A stretch of DNA of 64,000 nucleotides from Lithobates sylvaticus (taxonomy: Eukaryota; Chordata; Amphibia; Anura; Ranidae): contig CM053030.1 of assembly GCA_028564925.1 (NCBI GenBank), positions 371,592,945 through 371,656,944 on the forward strand, given 5' to 3'. The translations under genes were made by a program, and so were the position numbers. This document shows, piece after piece, positions 22,242 to 34,589 of the stretch (its first letter is position 1; every line of letters begins with the position of its first letter). The notes under the pieces were generated by a model that worked only from the letters and a program-made list of their open reading frames with translations, searched no databases and was not told where the DNA came from.

Positions 22242-23240
22242 TTAACCACTTCAATACCTTAGGGCATCATATGATGTCATTGACTTTGTGCGGGGATATC
22301 TGAATGATAGGTGCATCTACAGCCATCATTCAGATAGCATTATTTCCAGACGGCGATTCTGTGCACGATAAGAACAGTCATAGCAGCAGTTCCACCGCTT
22401 GATCATTCTTATAGGCGACGGGAGGGGACGCCCCCCCCCTCCCGCCGCCATCCCGTGCTTCTCCAGGCTCTCCCGTGCTATCGGGGGCCTGGAGAAAGAA
22501 TCGTCCAGCGCCGGATGACGACGATAGAGATTTACGGTGACCAGATGGTCCGTCTGAGGCACGGGCGCGACATTATGACGTCACACCCGGGTTCCCAGAA
22601 GTAAACAAAGATGCGAGCTGTCAGCTTGAGATCGTGATTGTTTTTTCCCGATCTCATGCTTTCCAGCCTGGAGGAGAAATGTGGGGCCTTATTGACCCCG
22701 CATCTCTCCATAAAAACGACCTGACACAATAGATTCCTATTACAAGGGATTTTTACATTCCTTGTAATAGAAATAAAAATGATCAAAAAAGGATTCTTTT
22801 TTTTTTAAAAAGTGTAAAAAAAATAAAAAATGTAAAACGCCCCTGTCCCAGGTAGCTCGCACTCAGAAGGGAACGCACATGTAAGTCCCGCCCACATATG
22901 TAAACGCCGTTCAAACAACACATGTGAGGTATCGCCACGTGCATTAGAGCGTGTGCAACAATTCTAGCACTAGACCTCCTCTGTAACTCTAAACTGGTAA
23001 CCTGTAAAAAAAAATTAAATCGTCGCCTATGGAGATTTTAAAGTACTGAAGTTTGGCGCCATTCCATGAGCGTGCGCAATTTTAAAGGGTGACATGTTAG
23101 GTATCTATTTACTCGCGTAACATCATCTTTCACATTATACAAAAAAATTGGGCTAACTTTACTGTTTTGTTATGTTTTAATTCATGAAACGTTTTTTTTA
23201 CAAAAAAAAAATGCGTTTAAAAAATTGAAGGAGAGAAGTG
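22242..23240 (+). mobile_element. TTAA-element-like repeat, left end only
   Basis: It starts TTAACCACTTCAATACC. The interior has gatcgtgattg, a C run near 22430, and the tcgcctatggagattttaaagt and tttactcgcgtaacatcatc phrases found also at 9640-9850 and 23945-24055. No matching right end was seen. Confidence 0.55.
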
Positions 23241-23549
23241 CCAGAATAGGTCCCAGTAGGGAAGTAAATAAAGAAATGTCTGGCGCCCAATAACTTTACC
23301 TACTTTGCACCCACCATGCCTCACAACCCACTACATACAGAAAGATGTCAGCTATCTCTGACCCTGAAAGTTCTCATATACAAAATCTTTATTATTAGAA
23401 AAGTAAATTTGACAGATTAGTGCAACAGTGAGATGGTTACATCAAACATAAGAAGATCCCAACAAAGGGATGCTCTATACATGGTACATATACATCAGTA
23501 CAATAGAAAACAGCATCGCTACATCCCAATAAAGATCATTCAATGCTCC

Positions 23550-23945
23550 AGATTATACTGTATGGTAGGCAAAAACGATTTTCTGCGTGGCAGAGCTGCG
23601 CCGCAATTTGATTCATTTCATTCAAAAGAACGGCATCTCAAATGCGAGTCCCGCGATCTGTCATTCACACATTGGTGCAAATCGAATTCAAAAACGCTGA
23701 AGTGTGAACGCAGCCTTAGGCCTCATGCACACGGGACGGTTTTGCGGCGACTGTTTTTTGCGTCAGATGTTTTTTTCTGCAGCCAGTAAACTCCCCAGCA
23801 TATTATCCTATGTGTCCATACACACATAGGCTGTAGACATGAGCACTGCCGAAAAATGTGTAGCGCTTGCGTAGAACGGAGCCGCCGAACATTGGATTCC
23901 ACTATTCGGCAGTCTCCATACTATGCAAGTGCTGTGCATGTGCAG
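23550..23945. repeat. Two adjoining MITE-like fragments
   Basis: About 23600-23706 ends with tgtgaacgcagccttag, a common end type for GTTCACAC-family MITEs. From 23707, aggcctcatgcacacggga starts another such repeat. Neither has both ends resolved. Confidence 0.4.
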
Positions 23946-24049
23946 TACAGGGCAGGCATTATTCTGTACATCTAAAGTGGTAACCTGTAAAGGGTTTTTA
24001 AAGAGTCACCTATGGATAGTAAAATGTACGCCGTTTGTTGCCGTTGTAC

Positions 24050-25336
24050 AGGCCGTTGTACAGACTGGGCTGGAGGGAACCACACATTCGTCTAAGGCTC
24101 GCCAGTTTCTAAATGTCTTGCAGGACAATTTCATGGTTCAGATGGTAGATGCACCAACTAGAAATAAAGCGTTACTGGATCTACTGATGACGAACAATAC
24201 AGACCTGATCATGAATGTGGTAATATGGGGCAATTTGGAAACAGCGATTACAGGTCAATTGGCTTCAGTATAAATCACACAAATAGGAAACACAAGGGGA
24301 ATACAAAGACACTGAATTTCAAAAGAGCCAACTTCCCTAAACTACGAACCTTGCTAGAAGGCATAAACTGGGATAAAAACTTAGGAACAAAGAACACGGA
24401 GGAGAGATGGGTTTGCTTTAAGAGCATATTAAATAAGGGCATTAGCCAGTGTATACCATTGGGTAATACATTTATAAAAGAGCAAACAAAAGTCCTGGAT
24501 GGCTTAACTCCAATGTGAAAAGGCATATAAAAGCAAAAGAGAAGGCTTCAAAAAATACAAGGTTGAGGGGTCATCATCAGCATTCAGACTTTATAAGGAA
24601 TGCAACAAGAAATGTAAGGGTGCAATTAGGGCGGCTAAGATAGAAAATGAAAGACACATAGTGAAGGAGAGCAAAAAAAATCCCAAGAATTTCTATAAGT
24701 ATGTAAACAGTAAAAAAGGGAGGACAGACCATATTGGCCTCCATAAAGAATGAGGAAGGACATCTGTTTACAAAGGATGGGGAAATGGCAGAGGTATTGA
24801 ATTTATTCTTCTCTTCAGTCTTCACGAGGAAATTGGGGGGGGGCTTCAGTGACCAAAACTGCAGTGTTTATCCTCATGACACATCACAGGAGGCACCTCC
24901 ATGGTTAACAGAGGACAGAATTAAAATTAGACTTGGGAAACTTAACATTAATAAATCACCGGGACCGGGTGGCTTGCACCCGAGGGTACATAGGGAACTC
25001 AGTCAAGTAATTGCCAGGCCATTGTTCCTAATTTTTACTGACAGTCTACTGACTGGAATGGTACCAGCTGATTGGAAAAAAGCCAATGTAGCACCAATAT
25101 TTAAAAAGGGCCTAAAATACATCCCTGGGAATTACAGACCAGTTAGCCTAACATCAATAGTATGCAAGCTCTTGGAGGGGATGATAAGGGACTATATACA
25201 TGATTTTAGTAATGAGAACAGTATAATTAGTAATCAGCATGGATTCATGAAGAATCTTTCTTGCCGAATCAATCTACTAACCTTCTATGAGGAGGTAAGT
25301 TGCCATCTAGATAAAGGAAGGCCCGTAGATGTGGTG
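24050..25336 (+). mobile_element. CR1-clade LINE fragment (end of EN to early RT)
   Basis: The C-terminal end of the endonuclease (LQDNFMVQMVDAPTRNKALLD) is followed by a linker (KTLNFKRANFPKLRTLLEGI) and RT motifs: INKSPGPGGLHPRVHREL, ANVAPIFKKG, NYRPVSLTS and SNQHGFMK. It stops in GRPVDVV, just before the catalytic YxDF region, where a hAT MITE begins. At least two frame changes lie between 24250 and 24740. It is truncated at both ends. CR1 assignment rests on the APTR..LLDLL and KSPGPDGLHPRVL signatures. Confidence 0.85.
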
Positions 25337-25942
25337 TAGAGCTGCACAATTAATTGTCAAGAATCGTTATCTCGATCTTGACTAAAGTGTTTCACAATTC
25401 TTTCAATTCAAAGAATTCTCTCTGTTCTTCTGAAGCCACAGCCCTCAAAAGAAAGGAAGAGAAAAACTGGGCAGTCTGCCAAGAATCAAAACATTCTTTA
25501 TCAGTTGAACTTTAGTATAAACATGGTAACAATTTGTCAATGGAATAGACTTTGTGTGTAAGTGAAAAAACTAAACCTTTTTCTGACATTTGTTGGTTTC
25601 AAGTTAAATAATTTTTTTTTTGCTAGAAAACTACTTAGAACCCCCAAACATTATATATATTTTTTTAGTAGACACCCTAGAGAATAAAATGGTGGTTATT
25701 GCAATATTTTATGTAACACTGTTTTTGCGCAGTGGTCTTTCAAATGCAATTTTTTTTGAAAAAAATACTTTAATGAATTAATAAAAAAAAAAAAAAACAG
25801 TAAAGTTAGCCCATTTTTTTTTTTTTTTTTTTTGTATAATGTGAAAGATTTTACGTCGTGAGAATCGTGAGAGAATTGTAATCTTTTTATTCTAAGCAAA
25901 AAAATAGTGATTCTCATTTTGGCCAGAATCGTGCAGCTCTAT
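25337..25942. mobile_element. hAT-like MITE with TAGAGCTGCAC ends
   Basis: The ends tagagctgcacaattaattg and, reversed, tagagctgcacgattctggc match over 15 of the first 16 bases. AGGGCTGCACGATT-like ends mark widespread vertebrate hAT MITEs. The interior is AT-rich with long A and T runs. It abuts the truncated CR1. Confidence 0.7.
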
Positions 25943-26059
25943 GCCAAACCCTCACAACTTGCATTCCCTTTTACCCATGTACCTAACTAGAATATCACAC
26001 AGACCACCTCCACAGGAGACCACAGTAGGGTCCAAAACAAGTTAGGCTGAAGGAGGCGT

Positions 26060-26310
26060 TTGTAGAAGTTGAATTAAGCCAAACATCAAAAACCAAAAGA
26101 ATTTCTTAGGGCAGCCCCTAGAGGTATACATACATACATTATTGCTGAATTGACCAGATGCTTCCAATAGTGTAACATGGGTTCTACCAGGGACTTCCAT
26201 TTCGGTGTTATGGCTTTCCAAGCATAAAACAAAAGGATTCCTAATAGGACTCTAAGGAGAGGCCAATGGGTGGACCAGGGCCAATATGCATATATCAATA
26301 ATGAATGGGA
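26060..26310 (-). mobile_element. Tx1/L1-like LINE C-terminal fragment
   Basis: The minus-strand frame LLRVLLGILLFYAWKAITPKWK resembles the LINE tail motif in which ArK.I...W is conserved, ending near 26086. Upstream sequence in this direction is not recognisable as RT. Confidence 0.55.
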
Positions 26311-26589
26311 TTATGTGCCAAAGAAGTTGATGTACTGAGAGGATGCTGCAGGGGATAACCATGCATAGTTTCTCGCAAACATTGGAATGATAAGTTCTGA
26401 CTCTATTCTTAACATTATTGACAGTGAGGGGATGTGTAATATATTGCGGAACATTACTGTTAAAGGAGAACAGAGTAGTGCAGTGAGGTTCTCTTATGAA
26501 CTGGTTGCTATCGGTAACAGCAATGGTGGTGGTAAACCTGAAGGTGAGTTTGATGTGATGACAGACTAAAACATGTGATGAGATGGTTG

Positions 26590-27190
26590 ATTGCTTAACA
26601 GTCACAACAGAGATAACAGTGTAGTGAGACTAGCCTCCCTACAGGTTCAAAAGGGTAGATTGGGGAAAGTTATTGCACACGTTAGGAAGTGCCAGGGAGG
26701 GGAAGTTTTACTGAATACATTATCTACCCAGAAAGGAAACTTGAATAAAGAGTTTGAATCTTTAAGAGTGTCACATGAGTCAAAAACATCTGAATGGCAA
26801 GACAAGTGGTTGACCCTCACTGGGATGTTGCTGCAGTTGTATAAGAATTTTAGTAATGAAACTGACAGAATATGGTGGACATGGGGGAAACAAGAGAAGT
26901 TAGATCAGACATTCTGTTAAGCAGTTCTCAAACTAGGATTATTAAAAGCAAGAGTAAGGCACCCATATGTAGTGTGTACAAAAAGACCAAGGTAACTCCG
27001 AACAAGAAGTGCCGATGTATGCACACCCATACAAAAAGCTTGGTTAAGTCTTTTTTAGAACCCTGGGCAGTACAAATGCCACTTGTTTGAAGAATGAAGC
27101 AAAGTGGGCTACAGTTGGCCCAGACGGGCTAATGAGATGGAAGTGAGCTTGTGTGTTCTGACCACAGGTTAAAACAGGGGAGGGGGATAT
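26590..27190 (+). other. Unrecognised retroelement-like internal sequence before a polypurine tract
   Basis: A 109-codon frame (26591-26920) has charged, coiled-coil-like character, such as KGNLNKEFESLRVSHESK. It leads towards a polypurine stretch, aggggaggggga, at about 27176-27187. No domain was recognised. If the next feature is an LTR, this would be the decayed 3' part of its interior. Confidence 0.25.
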
Positions 27191-27590
27191 GTGACAGAGC
27201 TATGCCTTGTTACAATGCTAGAGGAATCTGGGTGTCACCCAGGGTTCTCGTAAATGCGGGTTGAGGCGCTCCAGGATGTGTGTCTGTTTAGGAGAGAACT
27301 GGCCCTTCAGTTTTCTCCAGGATTGGTAAATCCTGGTGTGGGTTCTGGATCCCAGACGCTTTGTAGAGTATTGGGTGGGATGACCCAGGGTCCATGTTTT
27401 ACTGGCAACGAGCATCCTGATTGTGTAGGTGAGTACAACACTTTTAGTAGAGGGACTGACTCTGATTCACAGCTCCATCCGGGAAACAGAAGGTCCATGC
27501 ACAGAGATTGGGAGGCTAAACAATGTATTTGTGTGGTTGTGTAGCAATAGACGAGGAATACGAAAACCCCTGTGAGGGTAACCATTTTTT
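27190..27590 (+). mobile_element. Possible 3' LTR remnant
   Basis: TGTGACAGAGC begins directly after a polypurine tract, the arrangement expected at an internal/3' LTR junction. No matching 5' copy lies in the window and the end is undefined. Family unknown; treat as a broken fossil. Confidence 0.3.
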
Positions 27591-27889
27591 TTGTGTTGGA
27601 TCTGAATGTTCTTTAAAAAAAAGTGGGTGAAGAAAGCCAAAGGTTTGTCTACTGGACTGTATCCTTAACTAGTTGAGGAAAGGACACTGCACGTGCTACA
27701 CATGCCCAAAAAGTAAACTTCATCACAGGACCCTGGAGTACACAAGTTTGTAGTATGTCCAGTACTTCTGCTCTCTTGTCACAACAACCCACTCAAACCA
27801 AAAATTCTCAGCTCTAATTTATCAGATCCGGGAACTGTGTACACAGAGCAGCTCTAGCAGCTGCTGCTGTCAAAAAAAAGAGCTGAAAC

Positions 27890-28330
27890 ATATAAAAAGA
27901 CAGGGAGGGCGCACCGACATTGTGCATTACCAGAGATAAAATTTATTTAAATAGTAAAAACAAGAGTCATACTCACAAACAAACGTTTAAAAGAGGCTTG
28001 ACATTGCTCAAGGAATTTGGAGCTGTGTCTTCTAGACACCCTTCAACCTGGACCAGGTGTATAGGAGGAACCAGATGGTCTCTAGGTTCCCTCTAAATAT
28101 GGCCATTCACATGTCTAGGTGACGCCCACCAGGGCCTGTCACACCCATCCGCCAATCCATCAAATTATACCATATGCTGCGTCATGTTGTCAGACGCACA
28201 GAAGAGTCCTTGTTCCCATAAAGAGGGGGCTATAACCCTGCACCAACTGCAGGGTGCATCTCCCATAACCACCAGACCATCATCTTGATGCATTTTAGAA
28301 AACTTGATCTTTTCACATCATTATAAGTTA
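27890..28330 (-). mobile_element. Possible Penelope-like terminal piece
   Basis: On the minus strand, gtgagtatgactcttgttttt and then aataaatttt parallel the PLE 3' end (gtgagtacccgtgttttttg, aataaaag). No hammerhead core or coding sequence was found. Confidence 0.3.
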
Positions 28331-29430
28331 TAAGTTGGCTACACCACGTACATATGGACCAGGTTCCTAAGCGCAGGAGATTGTTTTGTGTTGTTTAAAA
28401 AAAAAAAAAAAATAGCTGCCTGACTTTGTTTGTGAATATTGTTGAGACACAAAATAGAGAGGTACAAAGACAAAAAAAAAAAAATGTTCTTATGAACCTT
28501 TAGTTTACCATAATCAGCCCTAATTAACTCTTCTTCTCCCTCCCCCTTTAGCTATTATTTCTCTGCTGTTTTATTTTTTATTTTTTTTGTTAATTTCTAT
28601 TTTATGTACCATTACTATTTAAACATTTTTGTTTTTATTTTTTCTTTGTTTACTAATTTCTTTAGTGTCACATTTAAGAAAAAAAAAACACAAAATTGAA
28701 CAAAATACTTTATTTTATTTGTAATTAACTTTTCAATGTTTTGTACCAAAAATCATAATTTTTGAAATTTTTAAACAGGACAAATAAAAAAAATACTTTT
28801 AAACTAACACTTGTCTAAATGTTTGTTTTGTTCATTTTTTTTCCTAAGGATTGTTAAAAAAATATAATTTATGCAAGACAATATATATAAAAAAAAAGCC
28901 TTGTTTGTCTTTAAAATATCAGTAAATCCATTACTTTGTTATCTTAGACATTAACAAGATTATTCCTAGAGTAAACAGGTCCATAGCAGAAATAAAAAAA
29001 TTGTTCTTGTCCATAGGGGGTGTACAGATGTGACAGGTCAAGTGACTAAAAGCGCTACACTTGGGCTGAACCTCACACATTCTTAAATGAAGCATCAGGG
29101 AATTATATCCTATCTCTTAATTATTTTCAATAAATATTCATTGTAACAAAGACATAAGCTCTTACATGTAAGAAAATATAATTTGCAGCATGTTTCACAA
29201 AATTACCAGAAAAACTCAATGGAACACGAAATGAAAATAACTAGAAATGCCAATGTACACTGAATATTGGACAAAAACTGACTAGTTTCAAAGTATCTCT
29301 CCATAAAATGTAATATGGGAAACCAGGGGCACGATTTATCAAGCTGCAAAACTATTTAAAACATGCCAAGATGGTCTCTCAAGTACTATTACATAAAATA
29401 ATATTGTTTGAAAGACATCTTTACAATGCA
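28331..29430. other. AT-rich sequence, nothing recognised
   Basis: Long A and T runs and no open frames of interest. Presumed intron. Confidence 0.4.
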
Positions 29431-30003
29431 ATAAAGCAGTATTAAACCCAAAAGCAAACATTAATTATATTGCAGCTTATCAACTATTAGATGTATTGGC
29501 TGGATTCATTTTCTTTTTTAGGTTTTCTTTCTTCTATTTTCACCTGGTCATCTGGCCAGTAAGTCAGGTTTTTTTTCAAAAGAACAAGCTCTCTTGCAAA
29601 ATGTAGCAGATACACAGATAAGACAAACCATTCACCATTGGCAGGGGTGTTTACAATGATCAGACTTTTTTTATGTGAAACCTTTATCCCAAAAGGAAAA
29701 AAGAAATGCAGCAACTGCTTAGAAAGTGTGAGCAGAAGTTTGGCTTCAGTTTGTTGGTTTATCTAAATTTGTTAGTATAGCCAACACTCCCTCCACCCAG
29801 CATGACAATTCTGCTGTTCAAAGGTGCCCCCATGATCATTCAACCAGAGTGGGGGCACTCTAACACAGCAGGCGTGTTACTGGCCAGATCACCAGGTGAA
29901 AACAAAAAGGGAAAAAAAAATCCTAAACAAAAAAAAGAAAACTAGTGCAGCCTTGGTAAGCTACAATATATTGCATTTTTGCTTTTGGGTTTAATACCAC
30001 CTT
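29431..30003. mobile_element. MITE with ATTAAACCCAAAAGCAAA ends
   Basis: Left end gtattaaacccaaaagcaaa and right end, reversed, ggtattaaacccaaaagcaa, are inverted repeats. A fragment with the same right-end style lies at 49040-49150. Minus-strand open frame 29487-29714 is internal and not a gene. Confidence 0.75.
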
Positions 30004-30046
30004 AAGTGCTATTGAAGATTTATGAATCAGACCCTTACTCCTTCTT

Positions 30047-30545
30047 AAAGCTGAGCTCCAGAAACAGCTAAATACACAGCTGAAATATATATACAAAAGC
30101 AGTTTTACCAGACAAAGGATTTGTATCTGTGTGTATTCAACCCCGGAATTTATTCAGCCTCATGCTGATCTCTCCCACTCCTCTCACATGGTGATCAGTC
30201 GTGAGAGGAAGAGGCGAGATTCCCTCCTGATCAGTATTTACCTCCAGTACCAGTGCCAGCCAGAACTGGTGCCATCCAGTACCCGTGACAGCCAGAACCA
30301 GCGCCTATACAGCCAGTACCAGTGTCATACAGTAACAGGGTCAACACAACCAGTACCATGGCCACCCAGTACCAATGTCTGTAAATCCAGTGTCAACACA
30401 GCCAGTGGTATCCAGTATCAATGCTTGTACATCCAAAACCAGTGCCTACACCTTCAGCACTATCCACTACCCGTGCCTTTACAGCCAGTACCAACGCCAT
30501 CCAGTAACAGTGTCTGCACATCCAGTACCAATAACAAGAAATAGG
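30047..30545 (+). mobile_element. TTAAAGCTGAGCTCC-type MITE carrying a minisatellite
   Basis: It begins ttaaagctgagctccag, an end related to the TTAAAGCGGA elements. From 30236 to 30540 it is filled with diverged ccagtaccagtgcc units of 10-16 bases, similar in style to 17530-17860. The right end is not identified. Confidence 0.5.
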
Positions 30546-30719
30546 AAGTAAGGAAATAATCTATGCCCCCCCCAAAGTCTGAAGGTGCTCAGTGGACTTT
30601 GGGCCTCTCCATGCGGCTAGGCAGTGATAAAGCCTCATGCATTTGGCATCCCCATACTTGGGAGAAGTAGCAGAATGTGTTTTGGGGTGTATTTCTGAGT
30701 TTAAGGTTTGTGAGAAATA

Positions 30720-32960
30720 TCTTATAAAACCAGGGGCGTGGTCTGCCTGCGAGCGTGATATACGCTTAGACTTATAGCTCTGTGCACTGGGGAGAATACC
30801 AGAGTGACTAGAGCCCACATCCATGGACGATTTACAGCCATCCAAAGTCCACACATCCCGGACACCCTCCGGGAACATGTCCCCCAAAAGAAAGGAAAAA
30901 TACCAGCGGAAAAAGCTGACAACCTTCTTCCCCACAATGGCGCCTAAGGTCAGTAACAGTCAGGATGCTGCCGGTGTGGCTGCGGCAAAAGGATCTTACA
31001 CAGATCTCACTGAGGATTCACAGGGAGAACAAGTGTCCTTTCACTACAAACCTCCTTAATTTCAGATCTAGCATCACTAATTACCAAATTCTCATCTGAC
31101 ATACACAGTCTAACAGATAGAGTCTCCTATATTGAAAACAAAATGGAAGAGAACATCACAACTGTAAACGATCTTGTGGATGCCTATGATGAGGTAAAAT
31201 ATGAACAATCCTGGATCAAAGCTAAGTTGATGGACCTGGAGGACAGGTCCCGCGTAATAATGTAAAATGAAGTGACATACCCGAGACAGTGCTACCTGCC
31301 GATCTGCACAAATTTGCAAGTGACCTTATGCAAGCTATCCTTCCTAATGCCACGCCAATTGAAATTTCCATAAACTGCATCCACCTCAGCGGTAGTGAGA
31401 GGATCAGCATCATCTCACTACCGCTGAATTGTTTTTTAAAGCGCTTGTTCTTATTTGGAGTATGTAAGTGCAATTCTCATATAACTTTTTATTAAAACAT
31501 TGACATTCCATACGGAATTACACTGTGCCCCTCTTTCCTTCTTCCATATTTTCCTGGTGGGGTTTATTCCTCCATACATCTATAATTTGCCGTACCCTAT
31601 GCTTATGAGAGCGACTGCCTGGAGGTTTCATCTTTACAGAGAACCTGGATTCATAGGATCATCTTATAAAGCCTGCTAGACTCACCAGGTATACACCTGT
31701 GTGGGTCCACACCCTCTGGTAAGCGGCTAGTGCTTTTGGTGGTGGATTCCTCTCATCACTTGTTTATTTGGACATTCACTGAAATATTTGTTTTTGATAA
31801 TCACTCACAACCCTTGGATGTTATTATTTCGACTTTCCGTCTTTCCGAGTTTTTTCATCCCTTTTCAGAGTTCACATTGGACTGCCTAATTATCATCATT
31901 ATATGTCACTATATATGTTTATTTATTTTGAGTCATTGGGTCACTTTATATTTGAAGTTGATTTTTTAGCGCTGCACTTGTTTTCACATATACGTTTATC
32001 CAAACCACCTCACCTAGCCACCTCTGTACCCAGAGATGTACTAATGAGAGCGCACTTTTTCCAAGCAAAATAAATGCTTCTGGCGACCGCCAGAGCTGCG
32101 GGAACCATTCCCACACCATTTCAGCTATTCCCAGACCTCTCTAAGTATGCATTGTACAATCATAAAATCCAATACAAATGGTGGTACCCTGAACCTTGCT
32201 GATTACAAAAAAATGGAACAACCCATTGTTAGGGTGGTGATGCTACCACCCTAACAGGAGGAATGAAACTTCTCTATGCCTTGGGCATTATTCTGGATCA
32301 ACTTCAAGAATCCAGGCTTCCATTAGCACAACGTAATTCCCCATACAACCATCGCAACCCACAGAAACAACCTAATTGACACTTGCAAACCACTGCCATG
32401 GAGTGGCATTTAGCTTTCCAGCCTTGTCGCAAAGTTCCATAACACCTTCACATCCAGATCTACCGACTTATACATCAACGCCACAGAATACCAACAGGTG
32501 CACCCCGCTTAACACTAATTTTCAGCTATGCCACTGAAGATACTATCCATAAATGCGAACAGGCTTAACCACCCTGCCAAGCACCACTCCTTATGGAAAA
32601 CTGCCCAGGATAATAATTGACATACTATACACATTTTTCATCCTCGGCTACACCTAAATGCTCAAAAAAAAACGCTTTCCACACGTCTTTCAAAACTCCT
32701 TTACCTCAAAGAAACAAGGAGTTCTAGTTAACATCAAGAATACAGTAACCTTCCAATCCCACCAAACAATACTAGACCCAAATGGCAGATTCATAGTGCT
32801 GATTTGCACTATTAACAATGCTTCATATCCTTGATAAACATTTACTCTCCCAACATCCTTTATATGCGCTTTTTCAAAAAAACTCATCCAAAGTATCAAG
32901 ACCATGGTGGGGTCAGCTCACCATTTAGACCACACTCTTTTGTATTTTGCAGGGCAACCC
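30720..32960 (+). mobile_element. Tx1/L1-like LINE relic: ORF1 and start of ORF2, with an insertion
   Basis: ORF1 starts near 30823. Its coiled-coil part (ITKFSSDIHSLTDRVSYIEN) is followed by the ORF1p signature LMDLEDRSR (31230-31256) and LHKFASDLMQAILPN (31304-31348). The C-terminal part resumes at about 32026 (PEM, RAHFFQAK, FPDLSKYAL). ORF2's endonuclease opens at 32529 with MPLKILSINANRLNHPAKHH and continues to about 32905 with VTFQSHQTILDPNGRFIVL and LINIYSPN. Frame breaks and a PLE-like insert (31385-32025) show it is dead. The RT is absent. Confidence 0.75.
31385..32025 (-). mobile_element. Penelope-like leader/terminal-repeat insert within LINE ORF1
   Basis: Minus-strand phrases acaagtgcagcgctaaaaaa (right end) and acaagcgctttaaaaaacaa (left end) resemble each other in the same orientation, as direct partial terminal repeats would. 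AGCGC lies near the outer end, as in the PLE at 60720. The plus-strand style of short cacttt/tttattt runs also matches the PLE 5' arm. No coding content. LINE ORF1 sequence lies on both sides. Confidence 0.4.
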
Positions 32961-33023
32961 CCATTCACATAAGTGTCCTTATAAAGTGAAATGCTATTAT
33001 TTACTAGGCTTTTATAAAAAGAA

Positions 33024-33870
33024 TTAGAGGGGGGTGTTGCTTTTTTCAATGTAGGGTGATAGCCTTTCTAGCGAGGAAGAGAAGGAGACCCCCACCTGTG
33101 TACTTTCTGCTACAGTGGGAATCAGGCCTTCCACCAAACCCAGGATACAGTTCTCCATGGAGGAAGGTATCCTAGTTACTGACACCATGTTGATTACAGA
33201 CAACACATCCGACCAGAAAACATGGGAAAAGTCACCTGGAGAATGGCCGCACCTCCAACACTGTGGAGGATGAGAGGGGAGCATCATGTGTAGTCTAGAG
33301 AGAGTAAAATAGGCCATGTGGACTATTTTAAATTGCATCAACTTGTCTCACAAGGAAACCAGAGTACTACACGGAAGGTCCCAAATATCATCCCAATCAT
33401 CATGTTCGTGTTGGATATCCTGCTACCACTTAGCTCGAAGACCTGTCAGGGTGGGTAGAGATATTGAGAGTAAGTGGGCATATAATGTGAAGTGGGTTTC
33501 TCCATGCACTCAGTAGAGTTCAAGAGTTGATTGAATCACGAGAAAGGCTTGGGGGAATTGGCTGGAAAAGGCAAGGGAGAGCTGCAAGTATCAAAAAAGA
33601 TATGACGGGGGGACATTGAAGTCAAATGACAACTGGGACAGAGGTTTCACTGAGGCACTAGATGGTACTTGTGAAATAAAGTTTACGTTGTTTTTGGCCC
33701 ATGCTCCCGATTCAGGCAGCATAGGGAAGTGAGACATGGAGGGATTCAGACAGAGCAGAGTATTATGTGAAAAATGTAAATTATCTAGCTGTCCCACTTA
33801 TCCTCTGATTTGGGCCAATGACCCAGCACACATATGCAAATTAGGACTTCACTCAAACTGAATAGTAAGC
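33024..33870 (-). mobile_element. Tx1/L1-like LINE, RT C-terminal region fragment
   Basis: Read on the minus strand from about 33520: WDDIWDLPCSTLVSLRDKL, then MQFKIVHMAYFTLSRLHMM and CWRCGHSPGDFSHVFWSD. The CxxCG...F.H.FW pattern is the C-terminal zinc-knuckle-like region of Tx1/L1 ORF2. One or more frame breaks are present. The segment above 33520 is too decayed to place. Confidence 0.65.
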
Positions 33871-34229
33871 ATACTTGTTTTGGGGCAATAACTCAAAAAC
33901 TCCTGAAAGGAAAACATCAGTGCGTCATCCAGGCAACTGGCATTTTCCTGACCTCAACCTGATAGAACATCTTTGGAATAAATTAGAGCAGAGACTGCCA
34001 GCCGGGCCTTCTTGTCTACATCAGTGCCTGACCTCACAAATGCACTTCTGGAAGAATGGTCAAACATTCCTATAGACACACTCCTAAACCTTGTGAACAA
34101 CCTTCCCATAAGATTTGAAGCTATTACAGCTGCAAAGGGTGGGTCAGCTCAATATTGAACCCTTCTGACTAAGAATGGGATGCCATTAAAGTTCATGTAA
34201 AGTCAGGTGTCCCAATACTTTTGGTAATA
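33871..34229 (+). mobile_element. Tc1-like transposon, 3' end
   Basis: The frame near 33930-34000 gives FPDLNLIEHLWNKLEQRLP, the last catalytic-acid region of a Tc1 transposase. The end reads ccaatacttttggtaatata, a typical Tc1 inverted-repeat end. The 5' part and the left terminal repeat are missing. Confidence 0.8.
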
Positions 34230-34364
34230 TAGTGTATTTGTGGACTCTTCGAAGAGTAAAACAACTACACAAACTACTACTAAACAACTATTAATATAAA
34301 CTCATTTATTACAGGAATAACACTCAGCAAGAGGCCTAACACAGTCCTTCCCTAATTCACTGGA

Positions 34365-34585
34365 CTGGTCACACCGGTGCAACTTGTCATGCAGTTTGAC
34401 AGATCCAAATTGCATTGTCGGCAATAGAAGTGTTTAAATAGGTGCAACACTGACTTTGTGGTGCCGCACCAATTTGAAAAAGAAGTTCCTGCACTATTTT
34501 TGCCGATTTGAGTTGCGACTAGCATAGACATCTGCGCATGATATTGCACAGATGTCAGCCAAGTTGCACCTGAGGTCACACCGAA
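34365..34585. mobile_element. Small MITE with GGTGCAACTTG ends
   Basis: Left ggtcacaccggtgcaacttg and right, reversed, ggtgtgacctcaggtgcaac form imperfect inverted repeats. Non-coding. Confidence 0.55.
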
Positions 34586-34589
34586 AAAT

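Noticed and set aside
29487-29714. 75-codon minus-strand frame with some protein-like composition
   Set aside because: It is internal to a MITE with clear inverted ends and has no domain or splice signals.
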